Origin: Calamus simplicifolius
Taxonomy: Eukaryota; Streptophyta; Magnoliopsida; Arecales; Arecaceae
Reading direction: 5' to 3'
Length of the DNA: 64,000 nt
Assembly: GCA_900491605.1 (NCBI GenBank)
Contig: UESW01004831.1
Span: 340,425 to 404,424 of the forward strand
The notes beneath the pieces are model-generated. The model was given only the letters and a program-made list of their open reading frames with translations, was not told where the DNA came from and did not search any database. Both the position numbers and the translations under genes were made by a program. Positions 20,640 to 31,969 of the stretch are shown here, piece by piece (positions within the stretch are counted from its first letter, which is position 1; the number at the start of each line of letters is the position of its first letter).

Positions 20640-23635
20640 ATGGCGATGAGCCCCGACGACGTGGCCTTAGAAATCGTTGCCGAGGATTTGGGGAGGATTC
20701 ACCAGTGGTATGGTATGCCCCCGGATATCGTTCTACGAGCGCCGGAATCCGAAGACAGAGTTACTCGGGATTTAGAGTCTGGGGTTTTTGTCTATGAAGA
20801 TAGTTTGAAGGCGGGTCTCCATTTTCCTTTCCACCCCTTGGTGAAGGAAATCATGACCCACTATAATATCTGCCCGTCAATGGTGGCTCCAAACAGCTGG
20901 CGGAACATTGTCGGATTCATCTTGATGTGCCACCAGATTCAAATCATCGCTACTCTCCCCCTTTTTCGCACCTGCTACTACTTGATTCCTGGGAGGAAAT
21001 CAGAGTGGCCCTACATTGAACCCCGGAGATCTTTCAACGTCATTGCGGATAAGCCATCTTCCATCAAGGGGTGGAAGAGTCGGTTCGTTATCGCGGAGGG
21101 GAACATCGGTTTCGGCTTTACTCGGAGATGGGGGAATTTTGTGAGGGATGCGGAAACGCACCCGGTTTTGTCGGCGCAGGAGGAGAGGGACTTGGACGTC
21201 CTTCGTAATGGGCAGGTGTTTTTGACCAACGACTTGCTATCGGAGGGGGCCCTTTTCGCAGCAGGGCTCAGCCCCCTGGACCCGCAAGGTGAATCTCCTC
21301 TTTTAAATTTTTGCTGTGCGTTTTCTCAATGAACATGCTTGGATCTGATCGTGTATGTTTTGTTCCTTCAGCCCAGAGGTCGGCTTTGACGAGCCTCTCC
21401 AAAAGGAAGAGAGGAAAACGCCCCGGGGAGAGCAGTGGCGCGGATAGTGGTAGGCCCGAGAAAAGGGCTCACATCTCCGCAGGAAGCTCGCCAGGCGCCG
21501 GTGTAGCCACGGCAGAGGCGCCGGGGGCGAAGGAGGATCCGGGGAGAGCGGTTGTGGCCCCCGGCCCTCTCGTGTTAGAGATATCAGACAGTTCGGACGA
21601 GGCCTCGTTGGCCCGCCCGATCGCGTCCCCCTGAAAGAGGAAACAACGGTGGATTTGGGGGAGGCGGTTGTTGCTGAGGAGACTGTCGTCCCGCGGGATC
21701 GCCACCGGCCCCGGCAGGAGAGGGAGATGGGGCAGCTGCAGCCGAGGAGGTTCAGGGAGAGCCTTCTCTTGGTCCTTCTACAGGGGAGTCCGGTAGCAGT
21801 GAGGCAGGTCAGACTGAGGCTTCGGGGGAGCGTGCGGAGGAGATGCAATTGGTAGGACAGGCCGAGACCTCGGGGGGCCCGGTGGCGGAGATACAGATGG
21901 TGGTAACCGAGAAAGGGGCGTCGAAAGAGGGGATGCAGCGAGGCGGGAGCCCCGCATTGGGAGCTTCTTCGAAAAAGGTTTTGGGGAGGCCAGCGCTTGG
22001 GCTAGCCGAATTATCCGAAGAGGCCCAAGCCAGGGCCTTGACAGAAGAGGCCAGGAAATTGGGGGCCTCTCAGGTGGAGGCTGCTCAAGTTGGTCCCTCA
22101 GGCGGGGACGGTCAGCCCAGTAGTTCGAGCACTGGTGTTGAGGAGGCGTTTTCCGTCCTAATGAGGTCGGCCTTGTACCCAGGTGCAGACCCTTCGGCGG
22201 ACAAGTTCGCGGACTTGGAGCTGGTCGATGCCGCGTTCGGTCAACAAGGCGTGGCCGAGAGTATCCATCTCCTTCCCGACATCGATAATACGACCCTGAT
22301 GAGGATGATTCGGGCCTATGCCTCGCGGGTAAGTTATTTCTTTCGTGCGATATATGTCTCTTGAGTGACCCCATCGTGGGTTTTTATTCGTCTTTTGTCT
22401 CGTAGAGCGTCTTGCTTTCTTGGGCGATGTGCTGGCATCTGAGTTTGGCGACGGGGGCCAGCATTCAGGCCAGGAAGGATAACGCCGAGCTTCGATCACG
22501 ACTGAAAGTGTCTGAGAAGTTCGAAGAGCTTATGGATATGACAGATAGGAGCCTGAAGGAAATAAGGGCAGCACACCAGGTCGCTCTGGCCGAGGTGTCC
22601 AAGCAGAAGCGTAGGGTGGAGGAGTTGCAGGAACTCCTGGCGAAAAATGACAACGCGTGCCTGGAGCTAGCCAGAATCGAGTTGAAACATTCCGCGGAGG
22701 TGAAGGCGATGCGGAGAGAACATAGCGAGAGTATGGATCGGCTGGGGAAGGAAGCTGTCGACGAGAGGAAGCGTTTAACCAGGGTGCTTGGCGAGGTGAA
22801 GGAGCGACTGAAGCGCCGCGACAGCGAACTTGCTCATTTGAAGGAGGGCGCTAAATGGCAACAAGGGGTGATAGCTCGAGTGAACGACGAGCTGTCCCAA
22901 GCCCAGGAGGTAATCGGAGCCAAGCAGTTGAAGATCAACAATCTGCAAGAGAGAGTTGAGCTGGTCGGGGCTGATAGGACAAGAGCCAGGGGCGAGGCCG
23001 AGGAGTTGGCCAAGAGGTTAGCCAGACGAGAGGAGGAGGTACGATCTCATTTCCTCCCCCCTTTTTTAGCTTTTTCTAATGGTTTCTTGTGATGTCGACT
23101 TACTTTGGCTTTCTCAGATGGTGAACCTGGAGTCAGAGGTTCGGGCTCTTCAAGGCGAGCTTGTGTCCAGCCGCAACAGGAGCTCAGAATTCGAGATGCG
23201 GGCCGGCGAATTCGAGGAGCAAAATATCATTCTGCGGGCCCAAGTCGCGGAGGCTGAGAAACAGGCTGTTGAGGCCAACATGCAGCTCGCCATACTCAAG
23301 GGGAGGCAGGATGCTATCAGTGTTGGCGCCTTCCAACTCGGCAGCAGGAATGCAAAGAGAAGATATCCAGCGAGCATCCGGAATGGGATATTTCTTTCCT
23401 GGATGCTGAAACTCCTGATGAGGGTGAGTCCGAGAGTGAAGAGGAAGATGAATACGTTGACGTTTCCGACACTGATCCTGGTGCCGTCCCGGGTCCTGGT
23501 GAAGTCGCAATTCCTGGGGGACGGCCACAAACTGCCACTGAGGGGGCAAAAGTATTAGAGAAGGGCGAGTCTAGTCACACTTTCGCAGATGTAACTGAGG
23601 GCTCTTCTAAAGCTGGTGTGGCTCCCGGTCCTTAG
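20640..23635 (+). CDS. Spliced antisense extra gene of the Tat retrotransposon (putative gypsy type transposon domain)
   Basis: Four exons fit with GT-AG introns in matching phase: 20640-21288, 21372-22328, 22406-23038 and 23118-23635. Exon 1 (start MAMSPDDVALEIVAEDLG) holds the plant domain known as putative gypsy type transposon (Transposase_28), with FPFHPLVKEIMTHYNICPS and WRNIVGFILMC. Exon 2 is acidic and Ser/Gly/Pro-rich. Exon 3 is a long coiled coil (KQKRRVEELQELLAKN, LKRRDSELAHLKEG). Exon 4 continues it and ends in an acidic tail. Frameshifts near 21630 (C run), 21700 and 23340-23400 break this copy. Tat relatives carry antisense genes at this place; the role is unknown. Confidence 0.78.
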
Positions 23636-23841
23636 GAGCCATTCTTGTATCCCGTCTTTTAGACATTTGTCTGACGTTTCTTGATAAATGAATTTTCGGT
23701 TTCAGCTTAAGTGTTTTCCTTGCGTGACCTTATCGTCGTTTCCACCTTGATTGTGAGTGACCTATTGGCTCACTGATGCTCTTAGGTCATCCTTATCTCG
23801 AGATTGAAGGAAACGCACTGGGTAGGGCCGATGGGCAAACC
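23636..23841. other. Spacer after the antisense gene
   Basis: GC-moderate retrotransposon internal sequence. It holds the probable 3' end signals of the antisense transcript (TTGATAAATGAA near 23680). No gene is seen. Confidence 0.5.
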
Positions 23842-24265
23842 AGGTCGGCTTGGGCCGATGAAAAGGTAGGTCGGCTGGGGTCGACAAATAGAATAGGTCG
23901 GCGAGAGCCGACAAGCGAAATAGGTCGGCTGGGGCCGACAAGCGAGATAGGTCGACTGGGGCCGACAAGAAAAGTAGGTCGACTGGGGCCGATAGACGAA
24001 ATAGGTCGGCTGGGGCCGACAAGAAAAGTAGGTCGGTTGGGGCCGACGAGCAAAATAGGTCGGCTGGGGCCGACAAGAAAAGTAGGTCGGCTGGGGCCGA
24101 CGAGCAAAATAGGTCGGCTGGGACCGACGAGCAAAGTAGGTCGGCTGGGGCCGACAGGCGAAATAGGTCGGCTGGGGCCGACAAGAAAAGTAGGTCGGCT
24201 GGGGCCGACGAGCAAAATAGGTCGGCTAGGGCCGACGAGCAAAGTAGGTCGGCTGGGGCCGACGG
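23842..24265. repeat. 27-base minisatellite, about 16 units, each a short hairpin
   Basis: The unit is GGTCGGCTGGGGCCGACA followed by AGAAAAGTA or a variant (GCAAAATA, GCGAAATA). Each unit contains the dyad GTCGGC-TGGG-GCCGAC, so single-stranded RNA or DNA could form a row of small hairpins. The unit is 9 codons, so long repetitive open frames appear on both strands; these are artefacts. Confidence 0.93.
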
Positions 24266-25767
24266 ACAGAAAAGGCCTTCGTGTTTTCTGCTGTTCTGCC
24301 AATGCCCTGCTGTCCCGCAGGTGATTCGGTTTTTATTTCACCAGAGTTGATGATACGGCGTAGTGGGGAACATAAAGCTGTAGCAGAGCTTTCCGGAAGG
24401 TGCTCTTTTTCCACGCAGATCACTCTGTCATGTACGCAATCGTTTACCATTGGTGGACGTCACTTTCGAAGGACGATACTCTGCACCCGCCAGTTTTCGA
24501 AGTGTCAGTGGACGATTTCCTGCATTTAATGACCGTGATTCGGGATCAGGAAGGGATCTCCGTATATGTCATAACTAAGGCGGTGGGCTTGGCGCGCAGT
24601 GGGACGCCGCGCTCATCCTGAGGGGCCACGTGGAGGTATGGGCCAAATGTTCGAATCTCTGGACTTTCAGCTTGGGTAGCTTTTCTTGGCTTATTTTCTG
24701 CCTATAAAAAGGGGAGAAAGGGGTCATGTTTGGTTATCCCCAAAGTGCCTTTCCCATTAGAGCTTCCATTATGCTCATTTTTCTACTGTTACGAGTGGGA
24801 GGACCGAGCTTTCCTCTCAGGGGCTCCTTGCTGCTAGATAGTTGGGGCGACCGGGGAGCTGTAGAAGAATGGCTCGCCCTTAGGGGATGAGTTCCGGAGA
24901 TCACATGGAGAGCGCACATAGGGGGCGCAGAGATCACACGGGGAGCGCACATATACCCTTCCCGTGTGACCTTTGTGGCCGGTTACGGGGGGCTTACGGT
25001 AGGAAGTGTATCGACACCCCCGTAGCACGCACAGACTCTCCCTCTCTCGCTGGCCTGGATTCCCATCCATTCTCTGAGGGGAATCCTTGCCACGGGACGG
25101 AGAAAATGGGAGCAACTGGGGTCTGATGGTCCCCGAGCCTCTTGGTCGGGCAGCGGCCTGCGATCCGGCACCCCCTCCTAGGGGAGCGGGCTGGTTTGTC
25201 CGAATCCTCAGAATCAGCATCCACGGGCCGTGCCGCCTTCTGAATCTCTTTATTCGGCGGGAGCCGTGGAGGGTCAGCTTTATCGACCATCCAAGCGGGC
25301 TGATCGTTTCGTGGTTTGCCTGGTTTGTCGATCCGGACGTCGAAACATCACAGATTGGCTAGATCTGCTTTGAAGCAGTTGCCCGAGTTTTGTATTTCCC
25401 TTTATTTTATGCATTTCAATGCTCTTGTAACGCCAGTGAGACATTTGTAACTGATCTTGACCGGCAATAAAGAGAGTTATGTTCTATTTCTCAATCTCTA
25501 TCTTTTCTTATGCCGAACCTGTAGTTATTGTTGTTTGTGGGGTACAAAGGCGTCCCGCTTATCCTCAGACGAGGATCCCACGCTGTCAGAACTTAATCGA
25601 GGTTCGCGCGATGGTTCAGGGATCGTTCAGCGAAATATGCCCCTTGCTCTGATCAGAAGTTTGATATTTTCATACTCCACTTTTACCGGAGCTCGATTTA
25701 TCGTGGGTCAACTTTGACCGGATTTCAGGGAATTCGTACCCCTTCCCATCATGGTTCAGGAACCTGT
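24266..25767. other. Non-coding internal region between the two minisatellites
   Basis: No recognisable protein. It contains a TATA-like TATAAAAAGGGG at 24703-24714 (plus strand), a pair of similar GAGATCACAYGGRGAGCGCACATA blocks at 24896-24955, and AATAAAG near 25467. These suggest a possible second non-coding or short-ORF transcription unit on the plus strand. Confidence 0.4.
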
Positions 25768-26415
25768 CACTCGGGCCAGCCGAGGTTCGGAGAAATATTT
25801 TACTTGGCCCTGCCAAGGTTCGGAGATTTTGTTGCTCGGCCCAGCCGAGGTTCGGAGAATATTTTACTTGGCCCTGCCAAGGTTCGGAGATTTTGTTGCT
25901 CGGCCCAGCCGAGGTTCGGAGAAATATTTTACTTGGCCCTGCCAAGGTTCGGAGATTTTGTTGCTCGGTCCAGCCGAGGTTCGGAGAAATATTTTACTTG
26001 GCCCTGCCAAGGTTCGGAGATTTTGTTGCTCGGCCCAGCCGAGGTTTGGAGAAATATTTTACTTGGCCCTGCTAAGGTTCGGAGATTTTGTTGCTCGGCC
26101 CAGCCGAGGTTCGGAGAATATTTTACTTGGCCCTGCCAAGGTTCAGAGATTTTGTTGCTCGGCCCAGCTGAGGTTCGGAGAAATATTTTACTTGGCCCTG
26201 CCAAGGTTCGGAGATTTTGTTGCTCGGCCCAGCCGAGGTTCGGAGAATATTTTACTTGGCCCTGCCAAGGTTCGGAGATTTTGTTGCTCGGCCCAGCCGA
26301 GGTTCGGAGAATATTTTACTTGGCCCTGCCAAGGTTCAGAGATTTTGTTGCTCAGCCCAGCCGAGGTTCGGAGAAATATTTTACTTGGCCCTGCCAAGGT
26401 TTGGAGATTTCCTGT
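25768..26415. repeat. 64/65-base minisatellite, about 10 units, alternating dyads
   Basis: Each unit has two dyads: CTCGGCCCAGCCGAG and CTTGGCCCTGCCAAG, each followed by GTTCGGAGA and an AT-rich stretch (AATATTTTA or TTTTGTTG). Units alternate between 64 and 65 bases (GAATA or GAAATA). The long open frames across the array are by-products of repetition. Confidence 0.93.
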
Positions 26416-26580
26416 TCAAACAGACAGCTCGGCTGTGCCGAGGATTGGTAAGCAGTATCTGTTTCTTCTTGCAATTTATAGCAATGCAGTGCATAATGAT
26501 TCAAGCGACAAGTTTTGAGGAAACAGATAAGCAGGAACGTGTAGTGAGGCATGTGAAGATGAATTCAGAGAGGACATACC

Positions 26581-27512
26581 CTATTGGTAATATTTACGAA
26601 GGTTGTCCGCGTTCCAAGTCCGGGGAATGGACTTCCCATCCAGATCCTGCAGCTTGTAGGTTCCCGGTCCAATAATCTCCGCTACCTGGTACGGGCCCTC
26701 CCAGTTTGGCGCCAGCTTTCCTTGCTTCAGCGGTTTGGAAACAGAAGCCTTTCGGAGGACAAGGTCGCCAGGCAGGAAGGCTTTTCCTTTGACCCTAGAG
26801 GCATGATAGCGGGCCACCCTTTGCTGATAAGCAGCCATTCTGATCCGGGCTTTCTCTTTGACCTCTTCACTAGGTCGAGGTTGGTGCGGAGCTGCTCGTT
26901 GCTGGTTTCCTCTGAGTAACTCTCCACCCGCAATGATGGGAGGCCGACTTCCACAGGGATAACGGCCTCCGTACCAAAGGCCATTCGGAATGGGGTTTCG
27001 CCCGTCGGGATCCTCGGGGTAGTGCGGTAGGCCCATAAGACATGATGCAGCTCATCCGCCCACTTGCCTTGGGCTCTGGAGAGGCGAGCTTTGATTCCCT
27101 GGAGGAGGGTCCTGTTGGTCACTTCGGCCGCTCCGTTAGCTTGTGGGTGCCCGACCGAAGTAAGGTGGTGACGAATTCCGTGCTCCTCACAGAATTGGCG
27201 AAACCTGGAGTTATCGAACTGCTTGCCGTTGTCGGTGATTATAGTGTGGGGGAGGCCGAATCGGCAGATGATGGACCTCCAGACAAAGTCTCTGGCTCGT
27301 GCCTCGGTAATTTGTGCGACCGCTTCCGCCTCGACCCATTTGGTGAAGTAGTCGATGGCGACGAATAGGAATTTCCGCTGTCCCGTCGCAAGCGGGAATG
27401 GGCCGAGGATATCCATCCCCCATTTGGCAAAGGGCCAAGCGGAGGATATAGAAACTAGCTCGGTGGAAGGGAGCCTTTGGATGCTTGAATGTCTCTGGCA
27501 GGGGTCGCAGGC
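26581..27512 (-). pseudogene. Retrotransposon integrase core and C-terminal region
   Basis: Integrase inserts the cDNA into the genome. The catalytic acidic residues are visible: the first Asp in AIDYFTKWVEAEA, the second in TIITDNGKQFD and the Glu in HPQANGAAEVTNR. The C-terminal part follows (FLPGDLVLRKA, GPYQVAEIIGPGTYKLQDL) and ends at 26581 (LRKYYQ, stop). One frameshift near 26865 separates core from C-terminus, and an in-frame TGA at 27510-27512 (27513 side) separates it from the zinc-binding part (ACDPCQRH follows the stop). Confidence 0.92.
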
Positions 27513-28448
27513 TCAGACTAGATCGTCCGCGTCTTTTTGCATGGTCGGCCAATAATAGCCTTGTCGCAACACCTTGTGGCATAGAGACCGGCTTCCCAAA
27601 TGGTTGCCGCAAATCCCTTCATGTACCTCGCGCAGAGCGTAGCCCGCTTCTGATGGGCGAAGGCACCTAAGCAGTGGCATAGAAAATGATCGCTTGTAAA
27701 GTTGGTTGTCAATCAACACGTAGTGGATGGCCTGCAGCTTCAGCTTCCTAGCCTCTCTTCGGTCGGACGGAAGCGACCCTTCTTTGAGATATTTGAGGAT
27801 AGGGTCGAACCAAGATGGTTCGACCTCAACTTGCATCATCCGGTCGGCTTCCGTGATGCTCGGCTTTTCCAGAGTCTCCAGGTGGAACTTTTGTTCGGTA
27901 TCCATCATCTCCGCGGTAGCCAATCGGGAGAGTAGGTCGGCATGGGCATTCTCAGACCTGGGAATCTGAATAATTTCAAATTCGGAAAAATGGGGAAGCA
28001 AGTTACGTACCTCCTGGAGATATCGAATCATGTTTGGCTCCCGGGCTTCAAATTCTCCCCGAACATGGCCGGCTACCAGCTGAGAGTCGGTGAAGGCGCT
28101 GAGCTTTTCCACCTTCAGATTGTGGGCGATTCGGAGACCGGCCAACAGAGCTTCATACTCGGCTTCATTGTTGGAGGTCGGGAAGGAGAATCGGATGCCA
28201 TATTCGAAGATCATCCCCTCAGGACTGGTAAGAACTAGACCCGCACCGGAGTGATGGGCATTGGATGACCCATCGACGTGGAGGAGCCACCGGGCTCCCG
28301 ACTTTGGCCCTTCAAGAGAGTCTGGGGTAGAACCGTCCTCCGGGATGGTGCATTCGAGGAGGAAGTCGGCCAGCACCTGAGCTTTGATGGCTGGGCGAGG
28401 CTGGAAGTGTATGTCATGTTCACTCAGCTCGACGGCCCATTTGGTCAT
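27513..28448 (-). pseudogene. Archaeal-type RNase H (second RNase H) and integrase zinc-binding region
   Basis: The RVT_3-type RNase H lies at residues about 50-180, with LHVDGSSNAHHSGAG, NNEAEYEALLAGLRIA, TDSQLVAGHVRGEF and SENAHADLLSRLA supplying the acidic active-site residues and the final His/Asp segment. The integrase H2C2 zinc finger begins at EVHEGICGNHLGSRSL and its Cys pair is past the stop. The ORF begins one frame away from the upstream RNase H, so a 1-base indel lies at about 28447. A second RNase H marks the Tat lineage. Confidence 0.9.
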
Positions 28449-28898
28449 TCTCCCGATGTTTCCGGACGGTGGACCACCGTCCTGATAGGTTGGTCAGTCA
28501 GGACCGTCACAGCATGTGCTTGAAAGTACGGCCGCAGCTTTCGAACCAAGGTGATCAAGGCCAACACCATCTTCTCAATTCTGCTGTACCTCATCTCCGC
28601 ATCGCGGAGCAGCCTGCTGACGTAATAGATCGGCTTTTGGACTTTGCCTTCTTCCTTGACTAGCACCGAACAAACCGCGCTCTCCGAAACAGCCAGGTAC
28701 AAGAATAGGGTCTCTCCTGGGGTCGGACTACTGAGAAGCGGAGGCGAGCCGAGGTACTTCTTGAGATCTTGAAATGACTTCTGGCATTCGGGAGTCCACT
28801 GGAAGTTTTTGGCCGATCGGAGAGTTTTGAAGAAGGAGAGGCATCTCTCGGCCGACCGCGCCACAAAGCGGTTAAGGGCCGCTATCCTCCCAGTTAAT
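28445..28898 (-). pseudogene. RT-linked RNase H (gypsy type)
   Basis: Minus strand, downstream of the reverse transcriptase. Motifs FQWTPECQKSFQDLKKYL, LFLYLAVSESAVCSVLV, KPIYYVSRLLRDAEMRYS and IEKMVLALITLVRKLRPYF are typical of the connection and RNase H region of Ty3/gypsy pol. The Asp normally found in LYLDVS-type motifs is Ala here (LYLAVS), as in other Tat elements where this domain is degenerate. A TGA at about 28897-28899 splits it from the RT. Confidence 0.88.
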
Positions 28899-29744
28899 CA
28901 CTGGACCTCTTTGACAGATGCTGGGGGCGCCATTTGTTGGAGAGCTTGAATCTTCTGAGGGTTGGCTTCGATACCTCGCTGGGAGACCATGAAGCCGAGA
29001 GTATTTGCACAACGTTGCAAAGCTCTCTGTGAGGTCGTCGACATGCTGTGACGCCTCCTTGCTTTTAACCAGCATATCGTCCACGTACACCTCCATGTTC
29101 CGACCGATTTGTTCCTTGAACACCTTGTTAACCAGCCGCTGGTAGGTTGCCCCTGCATTCTTAAGACCAAAAGGCATAACGCGGTAACAATAGGTACCTC
29201 GATCGGTTATGAAGGCGGTCTTTTCCTCATCTTCAGGGGCCATTCGGATCTGATTGTAGCCGGAATAGACGTCCATGAATGACAGCATCTGGTGGCCTGA
29301 GGTGGCGTCCACGAGCTGGTCGATCCGAGGGAGGGGGAAGCTGTCCTTCGGGCAGGCTTTGTTGAGGTCGGTGAAGTCGATGCAGATCCTCCATTTGCCG
29401 TTCGACTTTTTCACTATGACGACATTTGACAGCCAGCTTGGGTAATTTACCTCTCGGACGAAGTTGGCCTTTATGAGTTTGTCGACCTCTTCTTCTATGG
29501 CTTTCTGCCGTTCTGGGGCGAAGCTTCTCTTCTTCTGCTTAACAGGCCTATGCATCTCGTCCACATTGAGATGGTGGACGAGGACCTCGAGGTTAATTCC
29601 TGGCATGTCGGAGGCGGTCCAGGCGAAGATATCTGCATTGCTTTGGAGGAATCTGATCAATCTGTGCTGGGACTCTCCTTTGAGCAGCGACCCGATCCTT
29701 GCGGTTCGATCGGGCTGAGCTTCGTCCAACGGTACCTCCTCCAA
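28872..29744 (-). pseudogene. Reverse transcriptase
   Basis: Reverse transcriptase with the catalytic YVDD in MEVYVDDMLVKSKEAS. Other family blocks are VNYPSWLSNVVIVKKSNGK, RICIDFTDLNKACPKDSFPL, MLSFMDVYSGYNQIRMAPED and VMPFGLKNAGATYQRLVNK. The N-terminal portion (LLKGESQHRLIRFLQSNADI) links to the protease. A frameshift near 29025 moves the thumb region (LGFMVSQRGIEANPQKI) into another frame, which continues to the TGA near 28898. Confidence 0.93.
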
Positions 29745-30290
29745 TTCCTCTGCCGGTTCTTCCGCTGTTCGGCGAAGTCCTCGTGAGCGTCCAGCCCGTC
29801 GATCTCCGGCATTCTAGACTGAAGGCTTGTAACAAAGCACTGCCGAGCCATGGCCTGACTTCCCCGAACCATGCCAACTCCTTGCTCGGTGGGGAACTTC
29901 ATAGACAGATGCGGGATGGAGATAACTGCCTTGAGAGACATTAAACCAGGCCTGCCGAATATGGCATTATATGGGGATCTGAGGTCGGTCACTAGGAAAT
30001 CGGTCTGAACAATGGCCACAAGGGGCCAGGTTCCCGCGCGGACCGTCAGGGTGACGACCCCTTCCGGGATAATGACATCGCCGGTGAATCCCATCAGGGT
30101 GGAATCCACGGCTCGAAGGTTTTCCACGAGCAATTTCATCCTGGCAAACACACTGAGGTACAAAACATTTACCGAGCTTCCACTATCAACGAGGATTCGT
30201 CTTACATCATAATTGTTCAAATTCAGGGATACAACGAGTGCGTCATCGTGGGGGAGCTGTATCCCAAGAAGATCATCATCGGAGAAGGAG
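29657..30290 (-). pseudogene. Retroviral-type aspartic protease
   Basis: The active-site motif is DSG in RRILVDSGSSVNVLY, followed by PLVAIVQTDFLV and YNAIFGRPGLMSLKAVIS, typical of plant Ty3/gypsy proteases. The upstream linker (SDDDLLGIQLPHDDAL) is in frame. A frameshift near 30295 separates it from gag and another at about 29740 from RT. Confidence 0.88.
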
Positions 30291-30295
30291 AGTTC

Positions 30296-31905
30296 GTTTG
30301 TCGTGCCCTCTTTGGCATTGATCCATCTATGTCGCCTCTGGGGCTCGATCCGCCGGCCTCTTCAATCATATTAATACGACCGACCACGGGCGGATTTGGT
30401 GGAGGAGGGGGTTGTTGGAGCTCGGGCTGGCGGTCACCTCCTTGTTGTTGTGGCTCGGGCGCCCTTCTGAACTGATCTAGTCATCCCCACCGAATCAGCC
30501 TTTCAATCTCATTCTTCAGCTGCCAGCATTCTTCAATGTCATGACCGTGCTCCCTGTGGTAGCGGCAGTACTTGGTGGGATCTCTTCGGGTCGGGTTCCC
30601 TCGGAGAGGCACTGGCCGGGGGAGTTGGCGCTCTATCTCCATAAGGATTTGCACTCGGGGCACAGTCAGCGGAGTATAGCGATCAAATCGCCTAGGAGGA
30701 CTCCGGGAGCGATTCCTTGGAGGCGGGGGAGGGATTCTCTGACGGCGGGGCGGACTTGGCCGCCGGGCGGGACGGTGTCTGTCGGGGACCTTAGGCTCCT
30801 TTTTCTTTGCTTGCTCAGCGCGGGAAACTCTCCGCGACTCCTCGATCCTAGCGTACTTGTCCGCAAGGGCCATCATATCAGATAGACATGGGGGGTAGCT
30901 GACCTCCATAGCTAGGTAGAAGTCGCTCTCCTTCGAGACTCCCTCCGCCAGGGCGGACATAGCCACCTCATGATTAAGGTGGTCCTCCTCTAACATGGCC
31001 TTGTTGAAACGGCCAAGGTAATTCCTCAAGGACTCCCCCTCTCTCTGCTTGACTTCGGAGAGGGAGTCGGATCTTCGTCGGTGGCGGCGGCTGCTGACGA
31101 ACTGACCAATAAAAAGGCGGCTCAGCTCGTCGAATGAATCAACGGAACCCGGTTTCAAGGAGTTGAACCAGGTTCGGGCAGATCCTCTGAGGGTGGAGGG
31201 GAAGGCGCGGCAGAGGACCGCATCAGATGCTCCGTGGAACATCATTATTGACCGGAAGCTACTAAGATGATCGTCCGGGTCGGTGGAGCCGTGATAGGGT
31301 TCGACGGCTGGCAGTTTGACATGGGAGGGAATCACTTCCTCCATGATTCCCTTAGAGAAAGGGATGCCCTGCTCCACCCTGGGCTGGGGCAGATGGGTCT
31401 GCTTGGCGGCGTCCAGCTCCTGACACATCTCCTGGATCTGTCAGCGGATCTCTTCTTCGCCGGTCAGAGGAGGAGCTGGGCGTGAGAATCGCAAGGATGG
31501 CGTGGAATCATGGTGAGATGTCACCGGGGAGAGGGATCGGGCTCGGCAAGATCTGAGAGGATCTCTATCATAACTGGCTTGCGGGACTGGTTTGTCCCTT
31601 CTGGGGCGATGTGGGGGATCCGCTGATTCGTGCGGATCAGAGGAAGAGGTCGCCGGTGAAGAAGGAACCGCCGCCTCCTTCTGAAGGTGCGAAGCAGGAG
31701 GAGGCGCAAGGCGCTCTTGAACCAGATGGGTAAGAGCCTGGACTTGTTGGACTAGTGTAGCGAACTGGTCTTGAGTCACCGGGATAGCGGGCGGTGACGG
31801 AGTTTCGACTGGTGGTGGCTGCGGCGCTACACTGCTCATCGGATCTGGCCTCTGGGAAGCGGCCTGATCTTGGGCTTCCGATGCTGCTCTCCTCCGGTTG
31901 GCCAT
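30296..31905 (-). pseudogene. Gag polyprotein
   Basis: The start at 31905 (MANRRRAASEAQDQAAS) is the first Met after the primer site. The N-terminal part is Pro/Ser-rich with a helical segment (FATLVQQVQALTHLVQE). The Retrotrans_gag core follows around 31300-30950 (CRAFPSTLRGSARTWFNSL, FDELSRLFIGQFVSSRR). An Arg/Pro-rich basic tract and a single knuckle-like motif CRYHREHGHDIEEC complete it near 30560. In-frame TGA codons at 31441-31443 and 30481-30483 sit where CGA (Arg) would be expected. Confidence 0.9.
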
Positions 31906-31969
31906 TGAAGAGGTTTTTCTCCGGATTTAGATCATTGTCTCCTTTCTTCAAGTTTTAATGGGACTTGAG

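Noticed and set aside
23842..24265. CRISPR-like array
   Set aside because: The units are head-to-tail without unique spacers and lie inside a plant retrotransposon. The hairpin in each unit is not enough.
23776..24324. Long open frames with a nonapeptide repeat (GPTRKVGRL type) on both strands
   Set aside because: They arise because the minisatellite unit is 27 bases, a multiple of three. They lie outside the spliced antisense gene and lack any other gene feature.
25714..26518. Two overlapping open frames of about 250 residues in the 64/65-base array
   Set aside because: The unit length is not a multiple of three and the same peptides appear in shifted order in both frames. This is a product of repetition, not coding.
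26584..30475. Plus-strand frames opposite integrase, RT and protease
   Set aside because: Antisense shadows of pol. No motif or splice structure supports them.
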